Positions 25,056-32,982 are shown, counted from the stretch's first letter. The stretch: DNA of 64,000 nucleotides from an uncultured Eubacteriales bacterium (GCA_934486615.1 CAKSQO010000010.1:7705-71704), one strand, 5' to 3'. Notes: generated by a model not told the origin, from the sequence alone. Numbers and translations are program-made.

Positions 25056-27116
25056 ATGGATAAATTTATCGGCAAGCGTCTTGACGCGCGATATGTTATT
25101 CAGGAGATAATCGGCGTCGGCGGTATGGCCGTGGTCTACAAGGCTTACGACTGCATCGACGATAAGATTGTCGCCATCAAAATCTTAAAGGAAGAATTTG
25201 TCCGCAACAGTGAATTCTTAAATCGCTTCAAAAACGAATCGAAGGCCATCGCCGTGCTGTCGCACCCGAACATTGTAAAGGTGCTTGACGTCAGCTTCGG
25301 CGATAACTTCCAGTACATCGTTATGGAGTATATCGACGGCATCACTCTCAAGGAGTACATGGACCGCACGGGCGCTCTGCCGTGGAAAAACGCCGTTTAT
25401 TTCACGATGCAGACCCTGCAGGCGCTGCAGCACGCGCACGACAAGGGCATAGTTCACCGCGACGTTAAGCCGCAGAACATTATGCTGCTGCGCGACGGCA
25501 CGATAAAGGTCACTGACTTCGGCATCGCGCGCTTTGCCCGCAGCGAGCAGAAAACGCTGACCGACAAGGCCATCGGCTCGGTGCACTACATCAGCCCGGA
25601 ACAGGCGCGCGGCGATGTCATCGACGAAAAGGCCGACCTCTACTCCGTCGGCGTTATGCTGTACGAAATGCTTACCGGCCGCCTGCCGTTTGACGGCGAA
25701 AGCGCCGTAAGCGTCGCGCTTATGCATATGCAGAACGACGCGACCCCTCCGCGCGAGATAAATCCGTCAATTCCCGTCGGCCTTGAGCAGATAGTTATGC
25801 ACGCGATGATGAAAAATCCGAACCGCCGCTATCATTCCGATGCCGAAATGCTGCGCGACCTTGAGGAAATAAAGCGCGACCCCGCCGTGACGTTCACTTA
25901 CGACGAGGGGTACTCGGTCGACAATTCTCCGACAAAGTACATCGGCGCCGTCGGCAGCGAAAATCACGCGGCTGACAGGAGCGTAGCCGAGAAGATCGAC
26001 GGCCTCTACGGCAAGGAAAAGGATAAAGAAAAGCCGGAGTATGAGATAATCAACGGCGACGACGGCGACGATGACGATGACGAGTTCGGCGACAAGAAGT
26101 CGAGTCTGCTGCCGACTCTGGCGGCAATCGCGGCTGTGCTGGTCGTGGCGCTCGTTGTGTTCGGCGCGTGGTTTTTGATAAAGTATTTTGACACCGGCTC
26201 GTCGGGTCAGGTCAGATGTCCCGACCTCATCGGAAAAAACTATGAAGACGCGAAGAAGACAAACGCTTCCATCGTCATAAACGTCAAGGAATGGAAGTAC
26301 AGTGAGGACTACGCCTACGGTCAGATAATCGAGCAGGACCCCAAGGAGGGCAAGTACCTTAAGACGGGTGCGACGGTCACGGTCACGGTCAGCAAGGGCA
26401 AGGAAGCCGTGCTTATGCCGAACCTTCAGGGGTACGCGCTTGAGGATGCTCAAACCGAGCTCAAACAGTACAACCTCAAAACCGAGCCGAAGGTTGAGAA
26501 ACAGTACCACAACTCCGTCGCTGCCGGTGAGGTCATCAAGACTGACCCGACAGGCAACGCCGAGATAACCGAGGACACCAAGGTCACGATATACGTCAGT
26601 TTGGGACCCGAGCCGAATATGGTATCAATGCCGGGCGTCGTCGGAATTTCGCAGTCGGCCGCTACAAAGAAGATTGAAGCCGTCGGACTGCGCGTAAAGA
26701 TAGTCGAAGCCGACAGCACGCTTGCCAAGGGCATCGTTCTCTCGGCCAAAACAGGCGGCAACTCCGTTAAGGAGAACGACAAGGTCGTCTACGGCAGCAC
26801 GGTCGAGTTGACCGTCAGCACAGGCAATCCGCCCGCCAAGGCCGAGAGCCACAAGGTTTCGATAACCGTGCCGAGGCCGAAGAGCTATTATACCGACACC
26901 TATACCGTCAAGGCCGTGCTCGGCTCGCAGGAGAAGAGCCAGTCCAAGATGGCCGATAACTACAAGTTCTCGTTCGAGACGACCGAAACTTCGGGTACGA
27001 TTAAGGTGTATGTCGACTCCAACCTCTATCAGACGTGGTCGTTCAAGGTCGACTCCGACGGCAAGGTCACGACCAGTATGGATAACGAGGTCAACCTCTC
27101 GTCGGTGAGCGGCTGA
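25056..27116 (+). CDS. prkC: PASTA-domain Ser/Thr protein kinase
   Basis: Membrane kinase that senses cell-wall fragments or lipid II. Kinase domain 1-270: glycine loop IIGVGGMAVVYKA, Lys42 in VAIK, catalytic Asp136 in HRDVKPQN, DFG at 154-156, SPEQAR at 180-185. A very acidic stretch (about 333-346) precedes a single membrane segment (about 351-377). Outside are three PASTA repeats (about 386-455, 456-525, 526-596), then a C-terminal domain of about 90 residues rich in Ser/Thr/Lys that is not a PASTA. 686 residues. Ends as TGATG with rsgA. Confidence 0.96.
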   Translation: MDKFIGKRLDARYVIQEIIGVGGMAVVYKAYDCIDDKIVAIKILKEEFVRNSEFLNRFKNESKAIAVLSHPNIVKVLDVSFGDNFQYIVMEYIDGITLKEYMDRTGALPWKNAVYFTMQTLQALQHAHDKGIVHRDVKPQNIMLLRDGTIKVTDFGIARFARSEQKTLTDKAIGSVHYISPEQARGDVIDEKADLYSVGVMLYEMLTGRLPFDGESAVSVALMHMQNDATPPREINPSIPVGLEQIVMHAMMKNPNRRYHSDAEMLRDLEEIKRDPAVTFTYDEGYSVDNSPTKYIGAVGSENHAADRSVAEKIDGLYGKEKDKEKPEYEIINGDDGDDDDDEFGDKKSSLLPTLAAIAAVLVVALVVFGAWFLIKYFDTGSSGQVRCPDLIGKNYEDAKKTNASIVINVKEWKYSEDYAYGQIIEQDPKEGKYLKTGATVTVTVSKGKEAVLMPNLQGYALEDAQTELKQYNLKTEPKVEKQYHNSVAAGEVIKTDPTGNAEITEDTKVTIYVSLGPEPNMVSMPGVVGISQSAATKKIEAVGLRVKIVEADSTLAKGIVLSAKTGGNSVKENDKVVYGSTVELTVSTGNPPAKAESHKVSITVPRPKSYYTDTYTVKAVLGSQEKSQSKMADNYKFSFETTETSGTIKVYVDSNLYQTWSFKVDSDGKVTTSMDNEVNLSSVSG

Positions 27117-27991
27117 TGGAGCTTAAGGGCAGAATAGTCCGTGCAATATCGGGCTTCTACTATGTTGAGACTCAAGGGCGCGTCATTGAGTGCCGCGCCC
27201 GCGGAATAATGCGCAAAAACGGTGTCACCCCGCTTGTGGGTGATACCGTTTCGCTCGTGGGTGAGGGCGGCTCGGGCACGGTCGAGGAGGTGCTCGACCG
27301 CCGCAATTTTCTTATACGCCCGCCCGTCGCGAACATCGACAGGCTGTATATCGTCTCGTCGCGCTTCAATCCCGCGCCGAACACGCTGCTCATCGACAGG
27401 CATATCTGCATTTGCGAGCGCGCGGGGATCGAGCCTGCCGTCGTATTCAACAAAAGCGACGAGGGCGACTTTGACGAGCTGAAGCAAGTCTATTCCAAAG
27501 CGGGGTTCGAGACGTTTGTTATTTCCTGCCTCACGGGCGATGGGGTCGACGCGGTCAAGGCAAGCCTGCCGCAGGGGATAAGCGTGTTTACCGGCAATTC
27601 CGGCGTGGGCAAGTCAAGCCTGCTGAATATGATCAGTCCCGATTTGGGGATAAAGACGGGCGAGGTCAGCGACAAGCTCGGCCGCGGCCGCCACACAACG
27701 CGCCACACTGAGCTTTACGATGTCGGCTGCGGCCGCTTCATCGCCGACACTCCGGGCTTCTCCACGCTTGAGAGCGACCCTGTGCCGAAAGAGGAGCTGG
27801 CCGACCTGTTCAGGGAGTTCGGCGACTGCCTCGGCGGCTGCCGCTTCACCTCGTGCTCGCATACCTGCGAGAAGGGCTGCACCGTTATCGACGCGGTGAA
27901 TGCGGGCAGGATCGCGCGCTCTCGCTTTGAGAGCTACTGCGTGCTGTATTCCGAAGCCGCCAAGGTCAAAAGCTGGGAGCTGAAAAAATGA
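27116..27991 (+). CDS. rsgA: Small-ribosomal-subunit GTPase RsgA
   Basis: A circularly permuted GTPase that checks late 30S maturation. N-terminal OB fold, then G4 NKSD, G5 SCLTGDG, P-loop GNSGVGKSSLLN, switch region GRGRHTTRH, G3 DTPGF, and a C-terminal zinc knuckle (CRFTSCSHTCEKGC). 291 residues. In Bacillus it is phosphorylated by PrkC, which fits the single-base overlap with prkC here. rpe, which follows in Bacillus, is absent. Confidence 0.96.
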   Translation: MELKGRIVRAISGFYYVETQGRVIECRARGIMRKNGVTPLVGDTVSLVGEGGSGTVEEVLDRRNFLIRPPVANIDRLYIVSSRFNPAPNTLLIDRHICICERAGIEPAVVFNKSDEGDFDELKQVYSKAGFETFVISCLTGDGVDAVKASLPQGISVFTGNSGVGKSSLLNMISPDLGIKTGEVSDKLGRGRHTTRHTELYDVGCGRFIADTPGFSTLESDPVPKEELADLFREFGDCLGGCRFTSCSHTCEKGCTVIDAVNAGRIARSRFESYCVLYSEAAKVKSWELKK

Positions 27992-28608
27992 AATGTGCGA
28001 TTCTTTCGGGCGGCAGCGTCAGCGACTACGCCTTTGTAAAGCGGCTTATAAGCGGCTGCGATATGCTGATATGTGCCGACTCGGGGCTTAGTCACGCGCA
28101 GCAGATGGGGCTTACCCCCGACATCGTCGTCGGCGACTTCGACTCGCTCGGCGAAGTGCCCGAGCACTGCCGCGAGCGCATAATCCTGCCGACCGAGAAG
28201 GACGACACCGATACCATGAGCGCCGCCCGCATCGCCGTTAAGCGCGGCGCAGACGAGGTGCTCCTGCTCGCCTGCACGGGTACGCGGCTTGACCACACGC
28301 TCGGCAATCTCTTCGTCGCCGACTATCTTGAGCGCCATTCGGTGCGCGCGACCCTGATCGACGAGCACAACGAGGTGTTCTTGACCCGCTCGGCGGTAAA
28401 AGTCAAGCGCCGCAAGGGCTGCTTTCTCTCGCTGCTGCCGTTTTGCTGTGAAGCGCGTGGCGTGAGCATAAGCGGCACCAAGTACACATTAAATAATGCA
28501 ACGCTCACCTCGAGCTTTCCCATCGGAGTCAGCAACGAATTTGCCGCCGATTTTGCCGAAATCAGCGTGACCGACGGCACACTTGCCGTGTTTATCAGCC
28601 GCGATTAA
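27988..28608 (+). CDS. thiN: Thiamine pyrophosphokinase
   Basis: Makes thiamine diphosphate from thiamine and ATP. 206 residues; motifs CADSGLSHAQQMGLTPDIVVGD (split here as CADSGLSHAQ and GDFDSLG), DDTDTMSAARIA and GTRLDHTLGN form the active site. ATG overlaps the rsgA stop by 4 nt. The order rsgA-thiN-spoVM is the standard Firmicute arrangement. Confidence 0.94.
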   Translation: MKCAILSGGSVSDYAFVKRLISGCDMLICADSGLSHAQQMGLTPDIVVGDFDSLGEVPEHCRERIILPTEKDDTDTMSAARIAVKRGADEVLLLACTGTRLDHTLGNLFVADYLERHSVRATLIDEHNEVFLTRSAVKVKRRKGCFLSLLPFCCEARGVSISGTKYTLNNATLTSSFPIGVSNEFAADFAEISVTDGTLAVFISRD

Positions 28609-28633
28609 CACTTTTCACCGGGCGGAGTATAAT
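28605..28633 (+). promoter_or_regulatory. Promoter for the small ORF and spoVM
   Basis: TTAACA (28605-28610), 17-nt spacer, TATAAT (28628-28633), overlapping the thiN stop codon. It separates the two short genes that follow from the long operon. The boxes look like housekeeping sigma; an overlapping sporulation-sigma site cannot be excluded. Confidence 0.7.
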
Positions 28634-28668
28634 GAAAGTATGAACTGATGCTTCGGGTGGTGACGAAT

Positions 28669-28818
28669 GTGAAACGCTGCAGGTGCATTTCGCCGATAAC
28701 GGTGCTGTGCGCTTTTTCGCTCGGCCTGCTCGTGTCTCACTACGTGCCGAGCGCTACGCTGGTCGTCGTGCTCGCGCTTGCGCTGCTTATCCTCGCCGTC
28801 ATCAGGGTCAAACGCTGA
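28669..28818 (+). CDS. Small membrane protein next to spoVM, unknown
   Basis: A 49-codon frame from GTG 28669 (VKRCRCISPITVLCAFSLGL), 6 nt after GGGTGGTGA; an in-frame ATG at 28648 would give 56 residues. Two hydrophobic stretches (ITVLCAFSLGLLVSHYV and ATLVVVLALALLILAVI) separated by a short turn make a likely helical hairpin, with basic residues at both ends (KRCRC, RVKR). It lies 18 nt before spoVM under the same promoter. Not recognised; a role in sporulation is inferred from position only. Confidence 0.6.
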   Translation: MKRCRCISPITVLCAFSLGLLVSHYVPSATLVVVLALALLILAVIRVKR

Positions 28819-28836
28819 GTGGGGAGCTGAATTTTT

Positions 28837-28917
28837 ATGAAGATCGTTGTCGTCAAGAGTCCGCGCTTTTTGAGGGGCGTGCTTCGCCTTGTGTTCGGAA
28901 TTAAAAAGGACAGCTGA
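28837..28917 (+). CDS. spoVM: Stage V sporulation protein SpoVM
   Basis: A 26-codon gene reading MKIVVVKSPRFLRGVLRLVF then GIKKDS. B. subtilis SpoVM is also 26 residues, and the identical skeleton MK...K.PRFL.G..R...G...KD is kept. It is an amphipathic peptide that recognises the convex forespore membrane and anchors the spore-coat ATPase SpoIVA. The conserved place after thiN supports the call. A GGGGAG ribosome site precedes the ATG. Too short for normal gene finders. Confidence 0.9.
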   Translation: MKIVVVKSPRFLRGVLRLVFGIKKDS

Positions 28918-28933
28918 AAACATATTACATACG

Positions 28934-28967
28934 AAGCCTCCGCAGCTTGAAGATTTGCGGGGGCTTC
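28934..28967 (+). promoter_or_regulatory. Stable hairpin between spoVM and the SPOCS gene
   Basis: GAAGCCTCCGCA pairs over 12 bp (one G-T pair) with TGCGGGGGCTTC, 10-nt loop. No T-run follows on either strand, so it is more likely an RNA processing or stabilising element, or a weak terminator, than an intrinsic terminator. Confidence 0.55.
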
Positions 28968-29029
28968 GTGGCATATCGGGAGCAAAAAGCGGCATATACA
29001 TTTACAAAAAGGATAAAGGGAGTGCCGCA

Positions 29030-30559
29030 ATGGAATGTAAATATACCGCTCAAAGCGTCAATATAAGCCGCGATATACTCGACGCGACCGCCGAGCACGC
29101 GCTTGAGACTCAAATCACGCTGCCCGATTTCTGCAGCGATATCCGCCGCCTGCTCAAGTGCCGCGTTATGCCGTCGGTAACAAACAAGTCGGTGTCGGGC
29201 GACCGCCTTGAAATTGAGGGCGAAGCGCAGCTCTATGTCTGCTACGTCGACTCGGAGGGGGCGGTGCGCTCCTACGAGACAAGCGAGCTGTTCACCCACT
29301 CGTTCGAGCTGCCCGAGAGCGTCGGCGATGCCGACTGCCGCGTGACCGTCCGCTCGGGCAGGTGCGGCTGCCGCGCCGTCAGCGAGCGCAGGATCGACGT
29401 GCAGTGCGCGCTCAGCCTGCACGCGCGCGTCCGAGTTAACGAGTCTGAGGACGTCATCACCGACATCGACGACCCTACCGTACAGATAAAGCGCGGCAGC
29501 GGCGCGTCGAATATGCCTATCGGCTTTGATGAGAAGTATCTTATGGTCAGCGACGAGATGAACGTCGGCTCGGGCGAGCCGATAAGGAGCGTGCTGCGCC
29601 TTGAGCCGCGCGTTATCATCGACGACGAAAAGGTCATCGGCAGCAAGGTCGTCGTAAAAGGCGAGCTGCTGGTGAAGTTCCTCTATATCGGCGAGGACGG
29701 CGGCTGCTTCACCGCAAGCGAGAGCTATCCGTTCAGCCAGATCCTCGACATACCGGGTTTGACCGAGAGCTGCACCTGCACTGCCGACGCGGAGGTTATC
29801 GCCTGCGCCGTTCAGCCGCAAAGCGATACCGACGGAGTCAGGCGCAAGGCCGCCGTCAGTGCGAAGCTCTACATTTGCGTGCGCGCCTATTGCAACGCGC
29901 AGATACCGTACATCACCGACGCGTACTCGACCGAAAATGCGCTGGAGCTTGACTTCGGCACTCTCGCGCTCGAGCGCGTCGCGCAGTCGGTCAACGAGCC
30001 GCTGCTTATCGACAAAAGTATCGACATTCCCGCAGAGAACATCGAAAAGATAATCGATGTCTGGAGCGACGTGTCACAGGAGCGCTGCTCGCTTGCCGAC
30101 GGACAGCTGATGATGAAGGGCAGCCTGCTCGTCTGCGTCCTCGCTGCGGCCGACACGGGCGAGGCGGTGTATTTCGAGCGCACGCTCGACTTCGGGTTTG
30201 CGTGCGAAAGCGCCCTCGACGGCAATGACTGCGAGTTCGCCGCGAGCGTAACGCCCACGGGCATTTCGGCGGCGCTCAACAGGGGCGAGCTTGAGGTAAA
30301 AGCAGAGCTGAACGTGCGCGTCGACGTTATCCTGCGGACCTCTGTCAGCGCGGTCGTCGGCGTGAAAATGGGCGACAAGCTCGCGCGGGCGTACTCCGCA
30401 TCGTCGATTGTCGTCTACCGCGCCGAGTCGGGTGAGCCGCTGTGGGACATCGCAAAGCGCTACTGCACCTCGGTCAAGGCGCTGAGTGACCTGAACACCC
30501 TCACAGGCGACGCCCTCGACGATGAGAAAACCCTCGTGATTCCCGTCGGCTGCGTCTGA
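29030..30559 (+). CDS. SPOCS (DUF3794) domain protein with C-terminal LysM
   Basis: About 509 residues from ATG 29030 (MECKYTAQSVNISRDIL), 8 nt after AAAGGGAG; the longer frame from 28889 covers the spoVM end and hairpin. It contains repeated DUF3794/SPOCS units (near residues 35-140, 165-275 and 310-440), a domain found in spore-coat protein SpoIVA-region and CotE-like proteins of Clostridia. A C-terminal LysM follows (GEPLWDIAKRYCTSVKALSDLN), which binds glycan. No signal peptide is visible, as for coat proteins made in the mother cell. Its neighbour spoVM acts at the same surface. Confidence 0.88.
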   Translation: MECKYTAQSVNISRDILDATAEHALETQITLPDFCSDIRRLLKCRVMPSVTNKSVSGDRLEIEGEAQLYVCYVDSEGAVRSYETSELFTHSFELPESVGDADCRVTVRSGRCGCRAVSERRIDVQCALSLHARVRVNESEDVITDIDDPTVQIKRGSGASNMPIGFDEKYLMVSDEMNVGSGEPIRSVLRLEPRVIIDDEKVIGSKVVVKGELLVKFLYIGEDGGCFTASESYPFSQILDIPGLTESCTCTADAEVIACAVQPQSDTDGVRRKAAVSAKLYICVRAYCNAQIPYITDAYSTENALELDFGTLALERVAQSVNEPLLIDKSIDIPAENIEKIIDVWSDVSQERCSLADGQLMMKGSLLVCVLAAADTGEAVYFERTLDFGFACESALDGNDCEFAASVTPTGISAALNRGELEVKAELNVRVDVILRTSVSAVVGVKMGDKLARAYSASSIVVYRAESGEPLWDIAKRYCTSVKALSDLNTLTGDALDDEKTLVIPVGCV

Positions 30560-30565
30560 TTTGGG

Positions 30566-30594
30566 TTGATTTGCGGGCTGTCGGGTGATAGAAT
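30566..30594 (+). promoter_or_regulatory. Promoter of tatD
   Basis: TTGATT (30566-30571), 17-nt spacer, TAGAAT (30589-30594), in the short gap before tatD. Confidence 0.75.
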
Positions 30595-30631
30595 AAGAGC
30601 AGCGGGTCGTGAAGTTCGGCTCGCTGCTCTT
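30595..30631 (+). promoter_or_regulatory. Hairpin in the tatD leader
   Basis: AAGAGCAGCG and CGCTGCTCTT form a 10-bp stem with a 17-nt loop directly after the -10 box. Only two T follow the stem. It may end transcripts from the SPOCS gene or sit at the tatD mRNA 5' end. Confidence 0.5.
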
Positions 30632-30657
30632 AAATTCTATATAAAGGAAAACGCAAA

Positions 30658-31443
30658 ATGGATTATTTTGATTTGCTGCCCTCGCTCGGGGGCGCGCACA
30701 TATTCGACACCCACGCCCACTATGACGACGAAGCCTTCGACGCCGACCGCGACGAGCTCCTTGAACGAATGCACGCCTACGGCGTCAGCGGCATCGTCAC
30801 CTGCGCGTACAACGAAGCCTCGGCCAAGGCTGCGCTTGAGCTTGCGCACAGGTACGACTTTATCTATGCCGCGGTCGGGCTGCACCCCGAGAATACCGAC
30901 GAGGGCTACCGCGAGGATCGGATCAGGGCGGGACTTGAGGACAGCCGCTGCGTCGCCGTCGGGGAGATCGGACTTGACTACCACTGGCACGAGCCGAACG
31001 AGGTTGATTTGGCTGCGTTTGAGGGGCAGATAAAGCTTGCGCTTGAGTACGACAAGTCCGTTATCGTCCACGACCGCGAGGCGCACGCCGACACATTCGA
31101 TATGCTCAAAAAACACCGCCCGCGCGGCGTCGTCCACTGCTTTTCGGGCAGCGCCGAGATGGCGCGTCAGCTTGTCCGGCTCGGGTTTTACATCGGAGTC
31201 GGCGGCGTGCTGACGTTCAAAAACGCGCGCAAAGCCGTCGAGGTCGCCGAGGCCGTTCCGCTCGAGCGCATCCTGCTCGAAACCGACGCGCCCTATATGG
31301 CGCCGGTTCCGCTGCGCGGCAAGCGCTGCAATTCTGCGATGATAAGCCTCGTCGCCGCCCGCCTTGCCGAAATCAAGGGCTGCACCTTAACGGAAATCCT
31401 GACTCAAACCGAGCAAAACGCCAAAACCTTGTTCGGAATATAA
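30658..31443 (+). CDS. tatD: TatD-family metal-dependent hydrolase (DNase)
   Basis: 261 residues of the amidohydrolase fold with metal ligands in DTHAHYDD (about 20-27), GEIGLDYHW, VHDREAHAD, HCFSGS and ETDAPYMAPVP. TatD proteins are 3'-5' DNases with roles in DNA repair or turnover. Length and motifs are complete. A strong terminator follows 4 nt after the stop, so the gene stands alone. Confidence 0.95.
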   Translation: MDYFDLLPSLGGAHIFDTHAHYDDEAFDADRDELLERMHAYGVSGIVTCAYNEASAKAALELAHRYDFIYAAVGLHPENTDEGYREDRIRAGLEDSRCVAVGEIGLDYHWHEPNEVDLAAFEGQIKLALEYDKSVIVHDREAHADTFDMLKKHRPRGVVHCFSGSAEMARQLVRLGFYIGVGGVLTFKNARKAVEVAEAVPLERILLETDAPYMAPVPLRGKRCNSAMISLVAARLAEIKGCTLTEILTQTEQNAKTLFGI

Positions 31444-31447
31444 TGAA

Positions 31448-31496
31448 AACCGCGCCCGCTGTGTACCCTCAAAGCCACAGCGGGCGCGGTTATTAT
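31448..31496. terminator. Terminator between tatD and the PAP2 gene
   Basis: AACCGCGCCCGCTGTG and CACAGCGGGCGCGGTT make a perfect 16-bp stem with a 12-nt loop, bounded by AAAA and TTATTAT, between convergent genes. Confidence 0.9.
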
Positions 31497-31508
31497 ATAA
31501 TGATTAAC

Positions 31509-32048
31509 TTACTTCAGCTTATTCGCCGCCAGCTTCTTATCGGCGGCTCTGACGGCGGCAGTGGCGGCTATGGCACACAGGCAGCCTATCAGGATACCGA
31601 CGGCGACGTCGGTGAAGTAGTGCACCTGCAGGTACAGGCGTGAGAACGCGATGACTGCGGCAAGCACAATTGCGGGTATACCGAAGCGCTTATCGTGCAG
31701 CAGCATTGCGAGCGCTCCCGCGAACGACGCGGCGGAGTGGCCGGAGGGGAAGGAGTAGTCCTTCGGGCGCGTGACGAGCAGCGTGATTTCGTGCGCATCG
31801 AACGGGCGCGTGCGCGCTACAAGCGGCTTAAGCAGCAGGTTCGTGAGCACCACGTCGAACAGCAGCGCGAGCAGGACGGCAAAGCCCATTTTGCGCGTCC
31901 TTTTGAAAATCAGCATAATCAGCCCTGCGGCTATCCAGAGCTCGCCGTGGGCGGTGAGGTTTGACAGGAAGATCATGATCGGGGTCAGCCACGCGACCTG
32001 AAGCGAGCCGAAAAAGTCAAGTAAGCGGTCGTCAAAGCTCTGAATCAT
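31509..32048 (-). CDS. PAP2-family membrane phosphatase
   Basis: 179 residues from ATG 32048 (MIQSFDDRLLDFFGSLQ), preceded by AAGGGAG; the longer frame runs back into the 5S terminator. Membrane protein of about five helices with the three catalytic motifs KPLVARTRP, PSGHSA and SRLYLQVHYFTDV. Such enzymes dephosphorylate undecaprenyl diphosphate or phosphatidic acid; similarity to BcrC-like proteins suggests lipid-carrier recycling, but the substrate is not certain. Confidence 0.92.
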   Translation of the reverse strand: MIQSFDDRLLDFFGSLQVAWLTPIMIFLSNLTAHGELWIAAGLIMLIFKRTRKMGFAVLLALLFDVVLTNLLLKPLVARTRPFDAHEITLLVTRPKDYSFPSGHSAASFAGALAMLLHDKRFGIPAIVLAAVIAFSRLYLQVHYFTDVAVGILIGCLCAIAATAAVRAADKKLAANKLK

Positions 32049-32070
32049 TGCAAAGCGCTCCCTTATGTAA

Positions 32071-32099
32071 AAATAAAAAGCAGCCGCAAGAGCGACTGC
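32071..32099 (-). terminator. Terminator of 5S copy A
   Basis: On the minus strand GCAGTCGC, loop TCTT, GCGGCTGC, then TTTTTATTT: an 8-bp stem with one T-G pair 10 nt after the 5S gene. The same hairpin follows 5S copy B. Confidence 0.85.
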
Positions 32100-32109
32100 T
32101 TTGTGCTGT

Positions 32110-32225
<116 letters not shown>

Positions 32226-32238
32226 TGACAACAGCATT

Positions 32239-32267
32239 ATATTACCACAAAGCCACCTGTTTGTCAA
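32239..32267 (-). promoter_or_regulatory. Promoter of 5S copy A
   Basis: TTGACA (32267-32262), 17-nt spacer, TAATAT (32244-32239) on the minus strand, 13 nt before the 5S start. It overlaps the space just after the mmcQ-like stop codon. Confidence 0.85.
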
Positions 32268-32276
32268 GGACAAAAT

Positions 32277-32672
32277 TCAGCTTTTTTCGGAATTTTTTGC
32301 GCGCTTGGATTTAGGCTTCGGCGCGGTGGCGTCAAAGCTCATTTGAACGAGCATTTTCAGCACCTCGTCGTCAACCGAATTGTCGAGCGCGGCGCTGAGC
32401 CACTGTTCTTTATTCATGTGGTATGCTTGAAATATGCCATCGTTTTCTCTGAGCGAGCCGGAGAGCAGGGGGTCGCACTTGACGTTGACGATGTCGAGGC
32501 TGCCCGCGCCGTCAAGGCCGAGCTTTGCGCGCGGCACGCTCATAACGAGTGCGAACCACCTGCGGTTGCCCGCGTGGCGGTAGACGGCAAACTCCGGATG
32601 GTCGCCGAAAGGGTGGTCGGCCGCCACTGAGAACGTGTCGAAAACATAGGCTTCAAATTCACTTTTGTTCAT
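32277..32672 (-). CDS. MmcQ/YjbR-family protein
   Basis: 131 residues; the YjbR fold (CyaY-like, predicted DNA-binding) is recognisable from HPFGDHPEFAVYRH, RRWFALVMSVPR and the C-terminal half HMNKEQWLSAAL. Basic tail PKPKSKRAKNSEKS. Function is not established. Its ribosome site lies in a small hairpin (GGAGC/GCTCC at 32677-32689). The first seven codons and the upstream region are duplicated at 35599-35668, on the other side of an inserted island, so its ancestral neighbour was 5S copy B. The island may have separated it from its original promoter. Confidence 0.85.
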   Translation of the reverse strand: MNKSEFEAYVFDTFSVAADHPFGDHPEFAVYRHAGNRRWFALVMSVPRAKLGLDGAGSLDIVNVKCDPLLSGSLRENDGIFQAYHMNKEQWLSAALDNSVDDEVLKMLVQMSFDATAPKPKSKRAKNSEKS

Positions 32673-32722
32673 TTTGGGAGCGCTGCTCCTTTCGTGTCAT
32701 ACAAAATAAAAAGCAGCCGCAA
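32653..32722. repeat. 70-bp direct repeat, left copy (island boundary)
   Basis: Seventy bases identical to 35599-35668 in the same orientation. It contains the mmcQ-like start (7 codons), its ribosome-site hairpin, and half of the 5S terminator up to the hairpin loop. Outside the repeat the two sides diverge at once. Confidence 0.95.
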
Positions 32723-32735
32723 TGGCGGCTTTTTA
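32709..32735 (-). terminator. Terminator at the left island edge
   Basis: AGCCGC/GCGGCT with AATG loop, flanked by AAAAA and TTTTT: a hairpin built half from the 70-bp repeat and half from island DNA, so it arose at the junction. It should stop transcripts of the radical-SAM genes before the mmcQ-like gene. Confidence 0.7.
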
Positions 32736-32814
32736 TCATGTATCTATTGTCTTTTCGCAGCTTTGAGTCATAAAGAGAGGAAACCGTTCGCGGTTGACTC
32801 TTAGAGCTAAGAAA

Positions 32815-32964
32815 CTAAATTAAAAAGATCGTCACTTGGCGAAGGTAAGCACTCATATTCTCTGTCCCAAGCTGCGCCATCCTCGCCTTTATCAAGCTGA
32901 GTTCCTTTTCATCTACGAAGAATTTGACCTGTATCGGTCGCTTACGATTCCTGTTGTCCGGCAT
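32815..32964 (-). pseudogene. Truncated MobC-like plasmid mobilisation protein
   Basis: A 49-codon frame from ATG 32964, 8 nt after GGAGA. It reads RKRPIQVKFFVDEKELSLI, then KARMAQLGTENMSAYLRQV, matching the N-terminal ribbon-helix-helix part of MobC/relaxosome proteins of Firmicute integrative elements, in which the AYLRK motif is followed by about 60 more residues. Here a stop follows soon after AYLRQVTIFLI. Only 18 nt separate it from the radical-SAM gene upstream. It could still be a small DNA-binding protein, but truncation is more likely. Confidence 0.7.
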
Positions 32965-32982
32965 TGAGCGATCTCCGTTCTT

